The notes under the pieces were generated by a model. That model was given only the letters and a program-made list of their open reading frames with translations. It was not told the DNA's origin and ran no database searches. The position numbers and the translations under genes were made by a program. This document shows positions 41,083 through 49,146 of a DNA stretch of 64,000 nucleotides, piece after piece; within the stretch, counting starts at the first letter, position 1; each line of letters starts with the position of its first letter. Location: positions 62,001 through 126,000 of the forward strand of contig NZ_JAGGJX010000002.1 in NCBI RefSeq assembly GCF_017873185.1. The letters are read 5' to 3'. Source of the DNA: Metaclostridioides mangenotii. Lineage in GTDB: Bacteria; Bacillota; Clostridia; Peptostreptococcales; Peptostreptococcaceae.

Positions 41083-41181
41083 GCTGAAATTGCCTTTTCG
41101 GGAGTAGCCCTGTGTTCGCTTCAAGGTAAAACTATTGGTATGGTATTGACTGCCATCTACGCCCGGAATGGCGATTTCAGC
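41083..41181 (+). ncRNA. GC-rich 99-nt hairpin element after proC, possible structured RNA or palindromic repeat
   Basis: The 20-base arms at 41083-41102 and 41162-41181 pair with one mismatch and two G-U wobbles, continued by GTAG/CTAC (41104-41107 / 41157-41160). An inner ATGG/CCAT hairpin sits at 41140-41156. GC in the arms is 50-60%, against about 30% around it. It starts 10 bases after the proC stop. It has no T-run, no tRNA features and no open frame. I cannot match it to a known RNA family. It could be a 3' UTR structure, a small RNA or a miniature mobile palindrome. Confidence 0.5.
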
Positions 41182-41301
41182 AGGGCAGATCAGGGTAGAA
41201 AAAGCAAAAATAAAAAGCTAAAAAACAAGAACATAGAAAAGTATCTTTCTGGTAAAGCTCTGATGTAAAAATTAAAGACTACAAATAAAAAACATAAAAA
41301 T

Positions 41302-41349
41302 AAAAAAGAGTAACTCGAAGCGGTGGTCCTACTTTGAGATACTCTTTTT
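41302..41349. terminator. Two-way terminator between proC and feoB
   Basis: AAAAAAGAGTA.CTC pairs with GAG.TACTCTTTTT; runs of A and T on either side suit both converging genes. Confidence 0.85.
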
Positions 41350-41369
41350 ATTTAATGTATTTAATATAA

Positions 41370-43307
41370 TTAGTCTTGGTCTTTAGCCTTTGCTTTTTCG
41401 CTTGGGCACCCTTGTGAAGCTGATGGACAGCCTGAGCATCCGCTACATCCGCCTTTTCCTGATTTAGTAGATTTTAAATTTCTATATAGTATAAATAGTG
41501 CTGCTGCTACTATAACACCAGCGACAAGTAATTCGACAATTGAACCATTCATAAATACTACACCTCCAATGATATTAACCATGAAAGCAACTACCCATGC
41601 AAGTATAAATTGGTATGCAAATGATATGAACATCATTTTGTTGCCGTATTCTTTTTTCATAGTTGCAAGTGCAGCGATACATGGAGTATATAAAGCTGTA
41701 AATACAAGGAATGTGTACGCAGTAACACCAGTAAATACGGCTGGTAATGTAGTGTAAATATTACTGTATAGTATATTTAAGGTATTTACAACAATTTCTT
41801 TTGCACTGAGTCCTGTTAGTAAAGCTACTGAAATCTTCCAGTCTTTAAATCCTAATGGCTTAAATAAAGGAGATATCACTTTCCCTATTGATGCGAGGAA
41901 GCTGTTGTTTATTTCTTCCGTAAAACCGCTGAAATTAAAAGAAGATAGTGCCCAAATAACAACGGACATTGCAAACATTATTGTAACAACTTTTATTAAG
42001 AAGCCTTTAGATTTGTTCCATGCGCTTTTAAATAGTGCTTTTAATTTAGGAACTTTATATTCTGGAAGCTCTAATATAAAAGGCTCTACCTCCGCTTGAT
42101 ATACGGTATTGTTTAAGAAAAGTGCAACTAGTATTGCTACAACTATTCCAAGCAAGTATAAAGATGTTGTTACTAGTGCTGCATTTTCTTTAAAAAATAT
42201 TGTTACAAATAGTGCATATATTGGAAGCTTAGCACCGCATGTCATTAGTGGTGCTATAAGAGCTGTTACTTTCCTATCTTTTTCACTTTCTAGTGTTCTT
42301 GTAGCCATTATAGCTGGTGATGAACAACCCATTCCCATTACCATTGGTATAAATGCTTTACCAGAAAGCCCTACCTTTTTCATTATGTTGTCCATTAAAA
42401 AAGCAGTTCTTGACATATAGCCACTGTCTTCAAATAATGAAATACCTAAGAATAAAGTAAATATAAGTGGGAAGAAAGGCAGTGTACCTCCAAGACCTCC
42501 TATGATACCGTCTACGATAAGTGATTTAAACCATGGACTTGAAGACACTAATAAACTAGTTACCGGAGCTTCAATAAACTGCCCAATAAGTGATTCTGAT
42601 AGCTCTTGTAGGGGTCCACCTACCCAGTCAAATGTAAATTTAAATAGTAGATATAAAATACCGATAAATATTGGGTAAGCTAGTATTGGATTTAATACTA
42701 TGTTATCAATTCTCTCACTTATAGATATTTTCTTGTTATCCTCTTTGACAACACATGAAGATAAAATATCTTCGATCTCTTTATATGTCTGAGTCTCATC
42801 TCCAAAGCTTGTTTTGTATTTAAATGTCTCGCCTGAGATAGATTTTATCTTAGCAGATATTTTATCAACCTCTGCCTTGTCTTTGTCAATCAGTGGGAAA
42901 ACTTCGACGCCTAGCTCTTGGCTAAGTTTTTTTACATCTATTGTTATTCCTTTAGACTTAGCGATATCTAACATGTTTAAAAATATAACAATAGGTTTGT
43001 CGTACTTCATAAGTTGCGTTGTCAAATATAAATTTCTCGATAAATTTGTTGAGTCGACGACGTTTACTATAACATCTACATCGCCTTCTTCTAAATATTC
43101 TTTAGATACCTTTTCTTCATTTGAAAATGTATCCATTGCATAGATTCCAGGTAAATCAGTAACCTTGATGTCATCTCCAATAAAACCTTCTTTTCTTTCA
43201 ATTGTTACACCAGGCCAGTTTCCCACATACTGGTTAGATCCGGTTAACAAATTAAAAACTGTAGTTTTACCAACGTTTGGATTACCTAATAATGCCACAT
43301 TAATCAA
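41370..43307 (-). CDS. feoB: Ferrous iron transporter FeoB
   Basis: 645 residues. The N-terminal G-protein domain has G1 GNPNVGKTT (residues 8-16), the G3 DLPG and the NMLDIAK region at G4. The core membrane part has two Gate motifs and about ten hydrophobic helices (from about residue 215). The C terminus ends in a Cys-rich tail with GCSGCSGCP...GCP, resembling the cytoplasmic Cys cluster that in enteric bacteria is FeoC or FeoB-tail. It imports Fe2+. Start TTG with AGGGGG 7 bases upstream. It follows feoA by 12 bases. Confidence 0.96.
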   Translation of the reverse strand: MINVALLGNPNVGKTTVFNLLTGSNQYVGNWPGVTIERKEGFIGDDIKVTDLPGIYAMDTFSNEEKVSKEYLEEGDVDVIVNVVDSTNLSRNLYLTTQLMKYDKPIVIFLNMLDIAKSKGITIDVKKLSQELGVEVFPLIDKDKAEVDKISAKIKSISGETFKYKTSFGDETQTYKEIEDILSSCVVKEDNKKISISERIDNIVLNPILAYPIFIGILYLLFKFTFDWVGGPLQELSESLIGQFIEAPVTSLLVSSSPWFKSLIVDGIIGGLGGTLPFFPLIFTLFLGISLFEDSGYMSRTAFLMDNIMKKVGLSGKAFIPMVMGMGCSSPAIMATRTLESEKDRKVTALIAPLMTCGAKLPIYALFVTIFFKENAALVTTSLYLLGIVVAILVALFLNNTVYQAEVEPFILELPEYKVPKLKALFKSAWNKSKGFLIKVVTIMFAMSVVIWALSSFNFSGFTEEINNSFLASIGKVISPLFKPLGFKDWKISVALLTGLSAKEIVVNTLNILYSNIYTTLPAVFTGVTAYTFLVFTALYTPCIAALATMKKEYGNKMMFISFAYQFILAWVVAFMVNIIGGVVFMNGSIVELLVAGVIVAAALFILYRNLKSTKSGKGGCSGCSGCPSASQGCPSEKAKAKDQD

Positions 43308-43319
43308 TTTAAAGCCCCC

Positions 43320-43541
43320 TTATTGTTGTAAGGAAATATTTTTAGCATCTGCCTTTCTTATTGCTAGATCAAATCCTCTAAATCTAATTACTATTGGATC
43401 TCCTAATGGAGCAATTTTTCTAACTTCAACTTCAGTATTGTTTATGCACCCTAATGCAAGAAGCCTTTTAGCCAATTTTTCGTTTCCATATATATTATTG
43501 ATAGTGCCTTTTTGTCCAACTTTTAAGTCTTTAACTGTCAT
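43320..43541 (-). CDS. feoA: Ferrous iron transport protein FeoA
   Basis: 73 residues, a single SH3-like FeoA domain (MTVKDLKVGQKGTINNIYG, then LLALGCINNTEVEV and FDLAIRKADAKNI). It is thought to help FeoB assemble or gate. The start is the ATG at 43541, with a full AAAGGAGGTG ribosome site 6 bases upstream; an 11-residue longer frame contains that site and is rejected. First gene of the feoAB unit, behind a sigma-A promoter and a Fur-like site. Confidence 0.95.
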   Translation of the reverse strand: MTVKDLKVGQKGTINNIYGNEKLAKRLLALGCINNTEVEVRKIAPLGDPIVIRFRGFDLAIRKADAKNISLQQ

Positions 43542-43637
43542 AAACGACACCTCCTTTAATGTTTTATCAATCACTTATTTAATAATAGGTGATTTGAGAG
43601 ACTTTTTAAAATCAGAACAGTCCTCATTAGTACCACC

Positions 43638-43655
43638 TAATGACTTTCATTTTCA
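43638..43655 (-). promoter_or_regulatory. Fur-box-like site at the feoAB promoter
   Basis: On the minus strand TGAAAATGAAAGTCATTA matches the classic TGATAATGATAATCATTA at 15 of 18 positions. It begins 9 bases downstream of the -10, covering the probable transcription start, a good place for iron-dependent repression. A nested repeat, CATTAG-N6-CTAATG (43625-43642), overlaps its edge. Confidence 0.7.
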
Positions 43656-43663
43656 TTTAATAT

Positions 43664-43692
43664 ATTATAGCAAGTAAATGCAAAAAAGTCAA
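43664..43692 (-). promoter_or_regulatory. Sigma-A promoter of feoAB
   Basis: On the minus strand TTGACT (43692-43687), 17-bp spacer, TATAAT (43669-43664). A near-consensus promoter directly ahead of the Fur-like site. Confidence 0.8.
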
Positions 43693-43957
43693 GACAAACC
43701 CAGCAATTAAGCGAGGTTGAAATTATTTTTTAAAACGAATTTTATAATGAAAATAGGGTAATTTATTATTGTTTTTATGAAGAATCTTCTGAAAATATTA
43801 AGGGTAAAATAGAGAAATCTCTTAATAAAATATATGTTTAAATTTAAACTGTACACTAATATAAAATTGTATTTGTTAAAGTACACGTATAATAGAATAA
43901 AACATAAAAGTAATCCTTAAATTTAGCCTATTATACCCAAGTTTTATTGATAGAATA

Positions 43958-43987
43958 TTGACAAAATATGATGTTCTTTGATAAGAT
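43958..43987 (+). promoter_or_regulatory. Candidate promoter for the Spo0E-like gene
   Basis: TTGACA (43958-43963) with GATAAG (16-bp spacer) or TAAGAT (18-bp spacer) as -10. The rest of the divergent gap 43693-43957 holds no other clear signal. Confidence 0.45.
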
Positions 43988-44028
43988 ATACATATAAAAA
44001 TACAAAAATTGTAATACTGGAGATCATT

Positions 44029-44190
44029 ATGGAAAATAATAAATTAGAGGAATTAAGATCTGAGATTGAATCAGTTAGAGATGAAATAAATACATATATT
44101 GAATATCCAGAGATATTTAGTGAAGAATTAGTAGCGTCAAGCAAAAAAATCGACACACTTATAAATAAATACATGAGCTTGAACAAATAA
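44029..44190 (+). CDS. Spo0E-like aspartyl-phosphate phosphatase
   Basis: 53 residues: MENNKLEELRSEIESVRDEI, then about 20 residues, then SSKKIDTLINKYMSLNK. The two-helix pattern and the S-x3-D-x-LI-x2-Y signature are those of Spo0E family proteins, which dephosphorylate Spo0A~P and delay sporulation. The start is the ATG at 44029 with TGGAG six bases upstream. It is too short for most gene finders. It stands alone, with its own promoter and a strong terminator, and fits a spore former. Confidence 0.75.
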   Translation: MENNKLEELRSEIESVRDEINTYIEYPEIFSEELVASSKKIDTLINKYMSLNK

Positions 44191-44213
44191 CCCACACATG
44201 TGGGTTTTTTTTA
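44189..44213 (+). terminator. Terminator after the Spo0E-like gene
   Basis: AACCCACA-CA-TGTGGGTT followed by TTTTTT; its first two bases overlap the stop codon. Confidence 0.92.
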
Positions 44214-44334
44214 TACCCAAATCACAATAAGCTATTAATTTAATATAATATTAATAATTTTAGATCTTTTAGACTATATTTATATAATATTGATAATTAT
44301 ATAAGATATGAATAAAAACTAAGGGGGGCACAAT

Positions 44335-44982
44335 ATGAATACGTTGGAAATAGTTTCTAAATTAGTGTTAGCTTTAGTCCTTGGAGGGCTAATAGGATTA
44401 GAAAGAGAGAAGATACATCAGTTTGCAGGATTTAGAACCCATATACTAATCGCCCTAGGGGCATGTATATCTGCAATAGTATCTATACAACTTGTAGCTG
44501 ATTATGCAAGCAGTGATCCTTCTAGAATACCAGGTCAAGTTTTGACAGGGATAGGGTTTTTAGGTGCAGGAGCGATATTAAAGACTAAGGGCGGGGTCAA
44601 AGGTCTTACAACTGCCGCAGGAATGTGGGCAACTGCCTGTCTAGGGCTGGCTATTGGATGTGGGTATTATACACTATCTATATTAGGTTGGCTTTCTATA
44701 GTGATTACTCTATTTTTACTTAGAGTTGGTTCTGAATTTTTATTTAGACATGAAAAAAACACTGTGAGGATAAAAGTTGATGATTTAAAAATGCTTTCTA
44801 TTATATGTAAAAAATTAGAAGAAGGGCAAATTGTTGTAAAAAATATCAATGTAGAGTGCTGTAATAGCGAGTCTTGGGAACTTGTGTTAACGGTGCTTCA
44901 TGATAGGAGAATAGTTTTAGGACTTATAACTAACGAAATTACAAACCTAGATGGTATAATAGGTATAGAGTATTCCGAATAG
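44335..44982 (+). CDS. MgtC/SapB family membrane protein
   Basis: 215 residues. Four to five hydrophobic helices in the first 130 residues with the family motif LGGLIGLEREK (about residues 17-27), FRTHILIALGACISAI, and TGIGFLGAGAILKTKGGVKGLTTAAGMWATA. The last ~80 residues form a soluble ACT-like domain. MgtC relatives are linked to magnesium limitation or intracellular survival; the exact biochemical action remains debated. GGGGGG precedes the ATG. No magnesium riboswitch was recognised upstream. Confidence 0.88.
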   Translation: MNTLEIVSKLVLALVLGGLIGLEREKIHQFAGFRTHILIALGACISAIVSIQLVADYASSDPSRIPGQVLTGIGFLGAGAILKTKGGVKGLTTAAGMWATACLGLAIGCGYYTLSILGWLSIVITLFLLRVGSEFLFRHEKNTVRIKVDDLKMLSIICKKLEEGQIVVKNINVECCNSESWELVLTVLHDRRIVLGLITNEITNLDGIIGIEYSE

Positions 44983-45102
44983 ATTTTAGAATATACAAAA
45001 AATAAAGATGGAATATTTTGACCAAAATGTATAGAATATAAGGTATATCAAATAATAAAAATACAATATAAATATATTACAAATGAGACTGAGGTGTAGA
45101 GT

Positions 45103-45951
45103 TTGAAAAAAGATATTAAGATTGTGACAGATGGATCTTGCGACTTTCCAAAAGAAATATTAGAAAGAGCAAATCCGGACTTAGTAGGGATAAATGTTTC
45201 TTTTGGAGATGAATCTTACGTTGGAGGATTAGAGATTGATGATGTCACTTTCTATGAAAAAATGAGGTCAAGTGCTGAATTACCAAAGACGTCTAGCCCT
45301 TCACCAGAAAGATTTATAGAACTTTTCAAAAATGAAAATCACGAAGAGCTATTAGTAATAACATTGACTTCTAAACTATCTAGTACTTACAGCAATGCGG
45401 TTCTAGCTAAACAATTATACCTAGAAGAACATCCAGAAAAAAGAATTGAAGTAGTAGATAGTAAAAGCGGATCTATAGGAGTTGCACTTATGATTTCAAA
45501 GTGTGCAAAACTAATAGAAGAAGGTAAAAGTATGGATGAAATACTTGAAGATATAGAAAGACAGCAAAAGGATATCGTATTCTATGGAGTTTTAGATACT
45601 TTAGAAAATGCTGTTAAAGGCGGTCGAGTTAATCCTATTGCAGGAAAAATAATCAGTGTATTAAATTACAAAGTTTTGATTAAAATAGATGAAGGTCTAG
45701 TAAAGCCTATAGACAAAGCAAGAGGGGAAGTCAACAGCCTTAAAAAGTTATTCGAATATGTGAAAAATAGCGTCGGAGATGTTACTGGTAAGTCTGTTAC
45801 AATTGCACATTCAAACTGCCCAGATAAAGTAACAAAAATAAAGAGGTATATAGAAGATCATTATGATTTTAAAGAGATATTAACCGCAAGTATAGGACCT
45901 ATAATGGGAACATTTACATCAGAGGGAGCGATACTTGTAGCTGTCTTATAA
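45103..45951 (+). CDS. DegV family fatty-acid-binding protein
   Basis: 282 residues. The opening IKIVTDGSCDFPKEI and the TSSPSPERFIELF block, with later SKSGSIG and GVLDTLENAVKGGRV, match DegV proteins. These bind fatty acids and act as FakB subunits that present exogenous fatty acids to the FakA kinase in Gram-positives. No fakA gene is present here, so which lipid it binds is open. Start TTG with GAGGTG upstream. pepF follows by 22 bases, so they may be co-transcribed. Confidence 0.88.
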   Translation: MKKDIKIVTDGSCDFPKEILERANPDLVGINVSFGDESYVGGLEIDDVTFYEKMRSSAELPKTSSPSPERFIELFKNENHEELLVITLTSKLSSTYSNAVLAKQLYLEEHPEKRIEVVDSKSGSIGVALMISKCAKLIEEGKSMDEILEDIERQQKDIVFYGVLDTLENAVKGGRVNPIAGKIISVLNYKVLIKIDEGLVKPIDKARGEVNSLKKLFEYVKNSVGDVTGKSVTIAHSNCPDKVTKIKRYIEDHYDFKEILTASIGPIMGTFTSEGAILVAVL

Positions 45952-45973
45952 CATTATAAAAGGAGTGTTAGTA

Positions 45974-47758
45974 TTGGGAACAGATAGAAGTAAAATAGAT
46001 GATAAATTTAAATGGCAACTTGATAAAATGTATTCGAGCAAAGAAGCCATTGATAAAGATATAAAGACTGTAAAAGAATATATAAATGAAGTTAAAGAGT
46101 ATAGAGGTAAATTAGGCGAAAATAAAGAAAACTTTTTAAATGCACTTAGCGTTTTTGAGAATGCGTCGAGATTAGTTCAGAATTTATATGTTTACACGCA
46201 TATGAAGCAACATGAAGATACTAGAATCAATATATATCAAGGAGATGCTTCAAGAACAGAAATGCTATCTGCTGAGCTAAGCATGGCAACATCGTATATA
46301 GTACCTGAAATAATAGCTATGGATGAAAAGGTGCTAAATGAGTTTTTAAAAGATGAAAAAGTTTCTTTCTATAAAAAGTTTGTCGATGATTTGCTTAGAG
46401 ATAAACCTCATACACTTAGCGAGAGAGAAGAGGAGCTTTTGGCAGCAACATCAGAAATATCATCAGTTCCAGAAAATGTATACGATATGCTTGCTTATGC
46501 AGACATGGAGTTTCCAGAGATAGAAGACGAAAATGGAGAAAAGGTTAGATTATCGCATTCAAATTACTCTCTTTACATTAAGAGCAAGGATAAAAGAGTT
46601 AGAAAGGATGCTTTTGAGGCAGAGTTCAATACTTATGGAATGTATAAAAACACCTTTGCATCGACTCTTTACGGAGCTATAAAATCTGAAATATTTTATG
46701 CTAAAGTTAGAAATCACAAATCGGCGATAGAGGCATCTCTATTTGAAGACGATATAAATGTAGAGGTTTATGACAACTTGATTTCAGCTATAGATGAAAG
46801 TTTACCTACTCTAAATAAATATATTGAATTAAAGAAAAAATTCTTGGAACTAGATGAAATACATATGTATGATCTGTACGTTCCACTTACTGATAAATAC
46901 GATATAAAGATACCGTATGAAGAAGCTCAAGACATAATTTTAAACGCTTTAGCCCCACTTGGGGAAGACTATCTAAATGTAATTAGAAAGGCTTTTTCAG
47001 AGGGCTGGATAGATGTATATGAAAATGAGGGTAAAAAAGGTGGAGCATACTCTTGGGGTAGCTACGGATCTCATCCTTATATACTTATGAGCTATAAAGA
47101 TGATCTAAACTCACTGTTTACATTGATACATGAGCTTGGTCACTCAGTTCATAGTTATTATTCAAAATCTACACAACCTTATATATATTCTAGTTATAAG
47201 ATATTTGTAGCAGAGGTAGCATCTACTTTAAATGAGTTGCTTTTAATCAATTATTTACTAGAAAAATCAGACTCAAAAGAAGAAAAAATATATCTTTTGA
47301 ACTATTATCTAGAACAGTTTAGAACTACAGTTTATAGACAGACTATGTTCGCTGAGTTTGAGAAGATAACACATGCTAAGATAGAAGCAGAAGAACCTCT
47401 TACAGCAGAGGAATTTACAAATATATACTACGATTTAAACAAGAAGTACTATTCAAAATCATCAGTAGTAGATGAATTAATAGGATTAGAATGGGCTAGA
47501 ATACCACATTTTTACTCTAACTTCTACGTGTATAAATACGCTACAGGATTTTCAGCAGCAAGTGCATTAAGCAAACAGATTTTAACTGGAGAAGAAGCTG
47601 CAAAAGAAAGATATATAAACTTCTTGAAGAGTGGAGGTTCTGATTATCCACTTAATCAGCTAAGAGGTGCTGGAGTTGATATGGAGAAAAAAGAATCAGT
47701 AGAAGAAGCGATAAATGTATTCAAGAGCTTAGTAGATGAATTAGAGAAAGAACTATAA
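45974..47758 (+). CDS. pepF: Oligoendopeptidase F (M3B metallopeptidase)
   Basis: 594 residues, the usual PepF length. The zinc motif HELGH (in LIHELGHSVHSYYS, near residue 385) and the downstream catalytic Glu in VAEVASTLNELLL are intact. It cleaves short peptides in the cytoplasm. The TTG at 45974 is favoured: AAAGGAG lies 8 bases upstream, whereas the GTG three codons earlier is inside that site. It probably shares a transcript with the degV-like gene. Confidence 0.95.
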   Translation: MGTDRSKIDDKFKWQLDKMYSSKEAIDKDIKTVKEYINEVKEYRGKLGENKENFLNALSVFENASRLVQNLYVYTHMKQHEDTRINIYQGDASRTEMLSAELSMATSYIVPEIIAMDEKVLNEFLKDEKVSFYKKFVDDLLRDKPHTLSEREEELLAATSEISSVPENVYDMLAYADMEFPEIEDENGEKVRLSHSNYSLYIKSKDKRVRKDAFEAEFNTYGMYKNTFASTLYGAIKSEIFYAKVRNHKSAIEASLFEDDINVEVYDNLISAIDESLPTLNKYIELKKKFLELDEIHMYDLYVPLTDKYDIKIPYEEAQDIILNALAPLGEDYLNVIRKAFSEGWIDVYENEGKKGGAYSWGSYGSHPYILMSYKDDLNSLFTLIHELGHSVHSYYSKSTQPYIYSSYKIFVAEVASTLNELLLINYLLEKSDSKEEKIYLLNYYLEQFRTTVYRQTMFAEFEKITHAKIEAEEPLTAEEFTNIYYDLNKKYYSKSSVVDELIGLEWARIPHFYSNFYVYKYATGFSAASALSKQILTGEEAAKERYINFLKSGGSDYPLNQLRGAGVDMEKKESVEEAINVFKSLVDELEKEL

Positions 47759-47850
47759 AATATAGTGTAAATTTATTTTTAATTTATTTATAAGTATTAA
47801 AAGATAATTTTAAGGATAATAAAAATTTAAAAAATATAGGATTGGCTGTA

Positions 47851-47915
47851 TTTACTTTTTCTTAACAAGTATGTAATATCGGCTTAACAAAAATTAGTTA
47901 TTATGTAAATATAGC
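47851..47915 (+). promoter_or_regulatory. Pho-box promoter of pstS
   Basis: Hexamers at an exact 11-bp step: TTTACT (47851), TTAACA (47862), GTAATA (47873), TTAACA (47884). A TATAGC -10-like site begins 26 bp after the last repeat start (47910). PhoP binding is inferred from the spacing and its agreement with the pstC and cotransporter promoters. Confidence 0.7.
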
Positions 47916-47957
47916 TTTATTTATATAATAACTTTTTTTATGGGAGGAAAAACATCG

Positions 47958-48788
47958 ATGTTTAAATATAAAAAGGCACTATTTTTGATTGTAGTGCTAT
48001 TGGCAGGAGTTTTATTTGTCGGATGTAGTAAAGACAATAATAGAGGAGAAAGACAAAAAGTGACAATATCTGGGTCTACATCTGTAGGGGCTGTAATGGA
48101 ACCTCTAGTAGAAGAGTACAAAAAAACATTGAGCAATGATATAGATTTAGAAGTTCAGCAAATAGGTTCTTCATCTGGAATAAAAAATACTATTGAGGGA
48201 ACATCTGAGATAGGTATGACATCGAGAGATTTAAAAGGCGATGAGAAAAAAGCGGATTTATCGGAAACAAAGATTGCCCTTGATGCAATTGCCATAATAA
48301 CAAATGGAGATAACAAAGTAAGCAATTTAACTAAAGAGCAAGTTAAAGATATATTTACGGGTAAAATTTCTAACTGGAAAGAGTTAGGTGGTCACGACAG
48401 ACCTATAGTAGTGGTTTCTAGAGAAGATGGGTCTGGAACGAGAGAAGGATTTGAATCAATAGTAGGATATGGCCCAGAAGAACTTATTAAAAGTGCACTT
48501 ATAAGTGATGGTTCTGGAAATATCAAGACGACAGTATCAAACAATAAAAATGCAATTGGGTATATCTCACTGGGATATGTGGACAAGTCTGTTAAGAGCG
48601 TATCAATTGATGGAGTTGTCCCTAGTAATGAAAATGTAAAAACACATAAATATGCTATATCTAGACCATTTCTACTTATATACAAAGATGAAAAGCTTAC
48701 AGAAGAAGGTCAGAAATTTATAGACTATATACTTGGTGAAGATGGTCAGAAAGTAGTCGAAAAACATGGATTTGTAAGTATAAAATAG
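47958..48788 (+). CDS. pstS: Phosphate ABC transporter substrate-binding lipoprotein PstS
   Basis: 276 residues. Signal peptide with the lipobox LFVGC (Cys at about residue 23), so a lipoprotein. The PstS fold is shown by TISGSTSVGAVMEPLVEEY (phosphate-binding loop), SSSGIKNTIEGTSEIGMTSRDLK and REDGSGTREGF. It captures phosphate outside the cell for PstCAB. The start is the ATG at 47958 with GGGAGG ten bases upstream. It has a Pho-box promoter of its own and is separated from pstC by a hairpin and a second Pho-box promoter, so its level can differ from the permease. Confidence 0.95.
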   Translation: MFKYKKALFLIVVLLAGVLFVGCSKDNNRGERQKVTISGSTSVGAVMEPLVEEYKKTLSNDIDLEVQQIGSSSGIKNTIEGTSEIGMTSRDLKGDEKKADLSETKIALDAIAIITNGDNKVSNLTKEQVKDIFTGKISNWKELGGHDRPIVVVSREDGSGTREGFESIVGYGPEELIKSALISDGSGNIKTTVSNNKNAIGYISLGYVDKSVKSVSIDGVVPSNENVKTHKYAISRPFLLIYKDEKLTEEGQKFIDYILGEDGQKVVEKHGFVSIK

Positions 48789-48873
48789 TAGTTAAATATT
48801 TTTTTGAAAATTATTTAATAGAGGATTAATTGAAGCTTGATTTGGGTAATCTATACTATAGATATTGTTAATT

Positions 48874-48910
48874 AAGGCTGTTATTTCAAGTGAGATAGCG
48901 GCCTTGTTTG
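48874..48910 (+). terminator. Imperfect terminator between pstS and pstC
   Basis: AAGGC.GTTAT.TCA pairs with TGA.ATAGC.GCCTT, then GTTTG. It would let pstS be expressed more than the permease. The 358-bp gap 48789-49146 also holds the pstC Pho-box promoter. Confidence 0.6.
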
Positions 48911-48992
48911 CGATCGAAAAGTAAATTTAGGCGAAATATTTTAACAAATGCCTACATTATCATTCGATATTTGGAGGAGCGACTTATAAACC

Positions 48993-49068
48993 TTAACGAA
49001 CTTTACGGATGCTTAACTTCTCTATAACATCAATTTAACTTTAAAAATATAAAATAAAGATAGATAAT
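48993..49068 (+). promoter_or_regulatory. Pho-box promoter of pstCAB-phoU
   Basis: TTTACG (49002), TTAACT (49013), ATAACA (49024) and TTAACT (49035) recur every 11 bp, preceded by TTAACG at 48993. TAGATAAT at 49061-49068 gives a -10 at 26-28 bp from the last repeat start. This is the longest of the three phosphate-type arrays in the window. Confidence 0.7.
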
Positions 49069-49146
49069 ACATACAAAAAATAAACTTAAACAAGCAGAGT
49101 ATTATAGCTTCTTAAATATAGTAGGTGTTTGTAAAGGAGGATATAA

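Noticed and set aside
41083-41181. tRNA, 4.5S RNA or 6S RNA at the GC-rich hairpin
   Set aside because: No cloverleaf, no CCA end, no SRP GGAA core, and too short for 6S.
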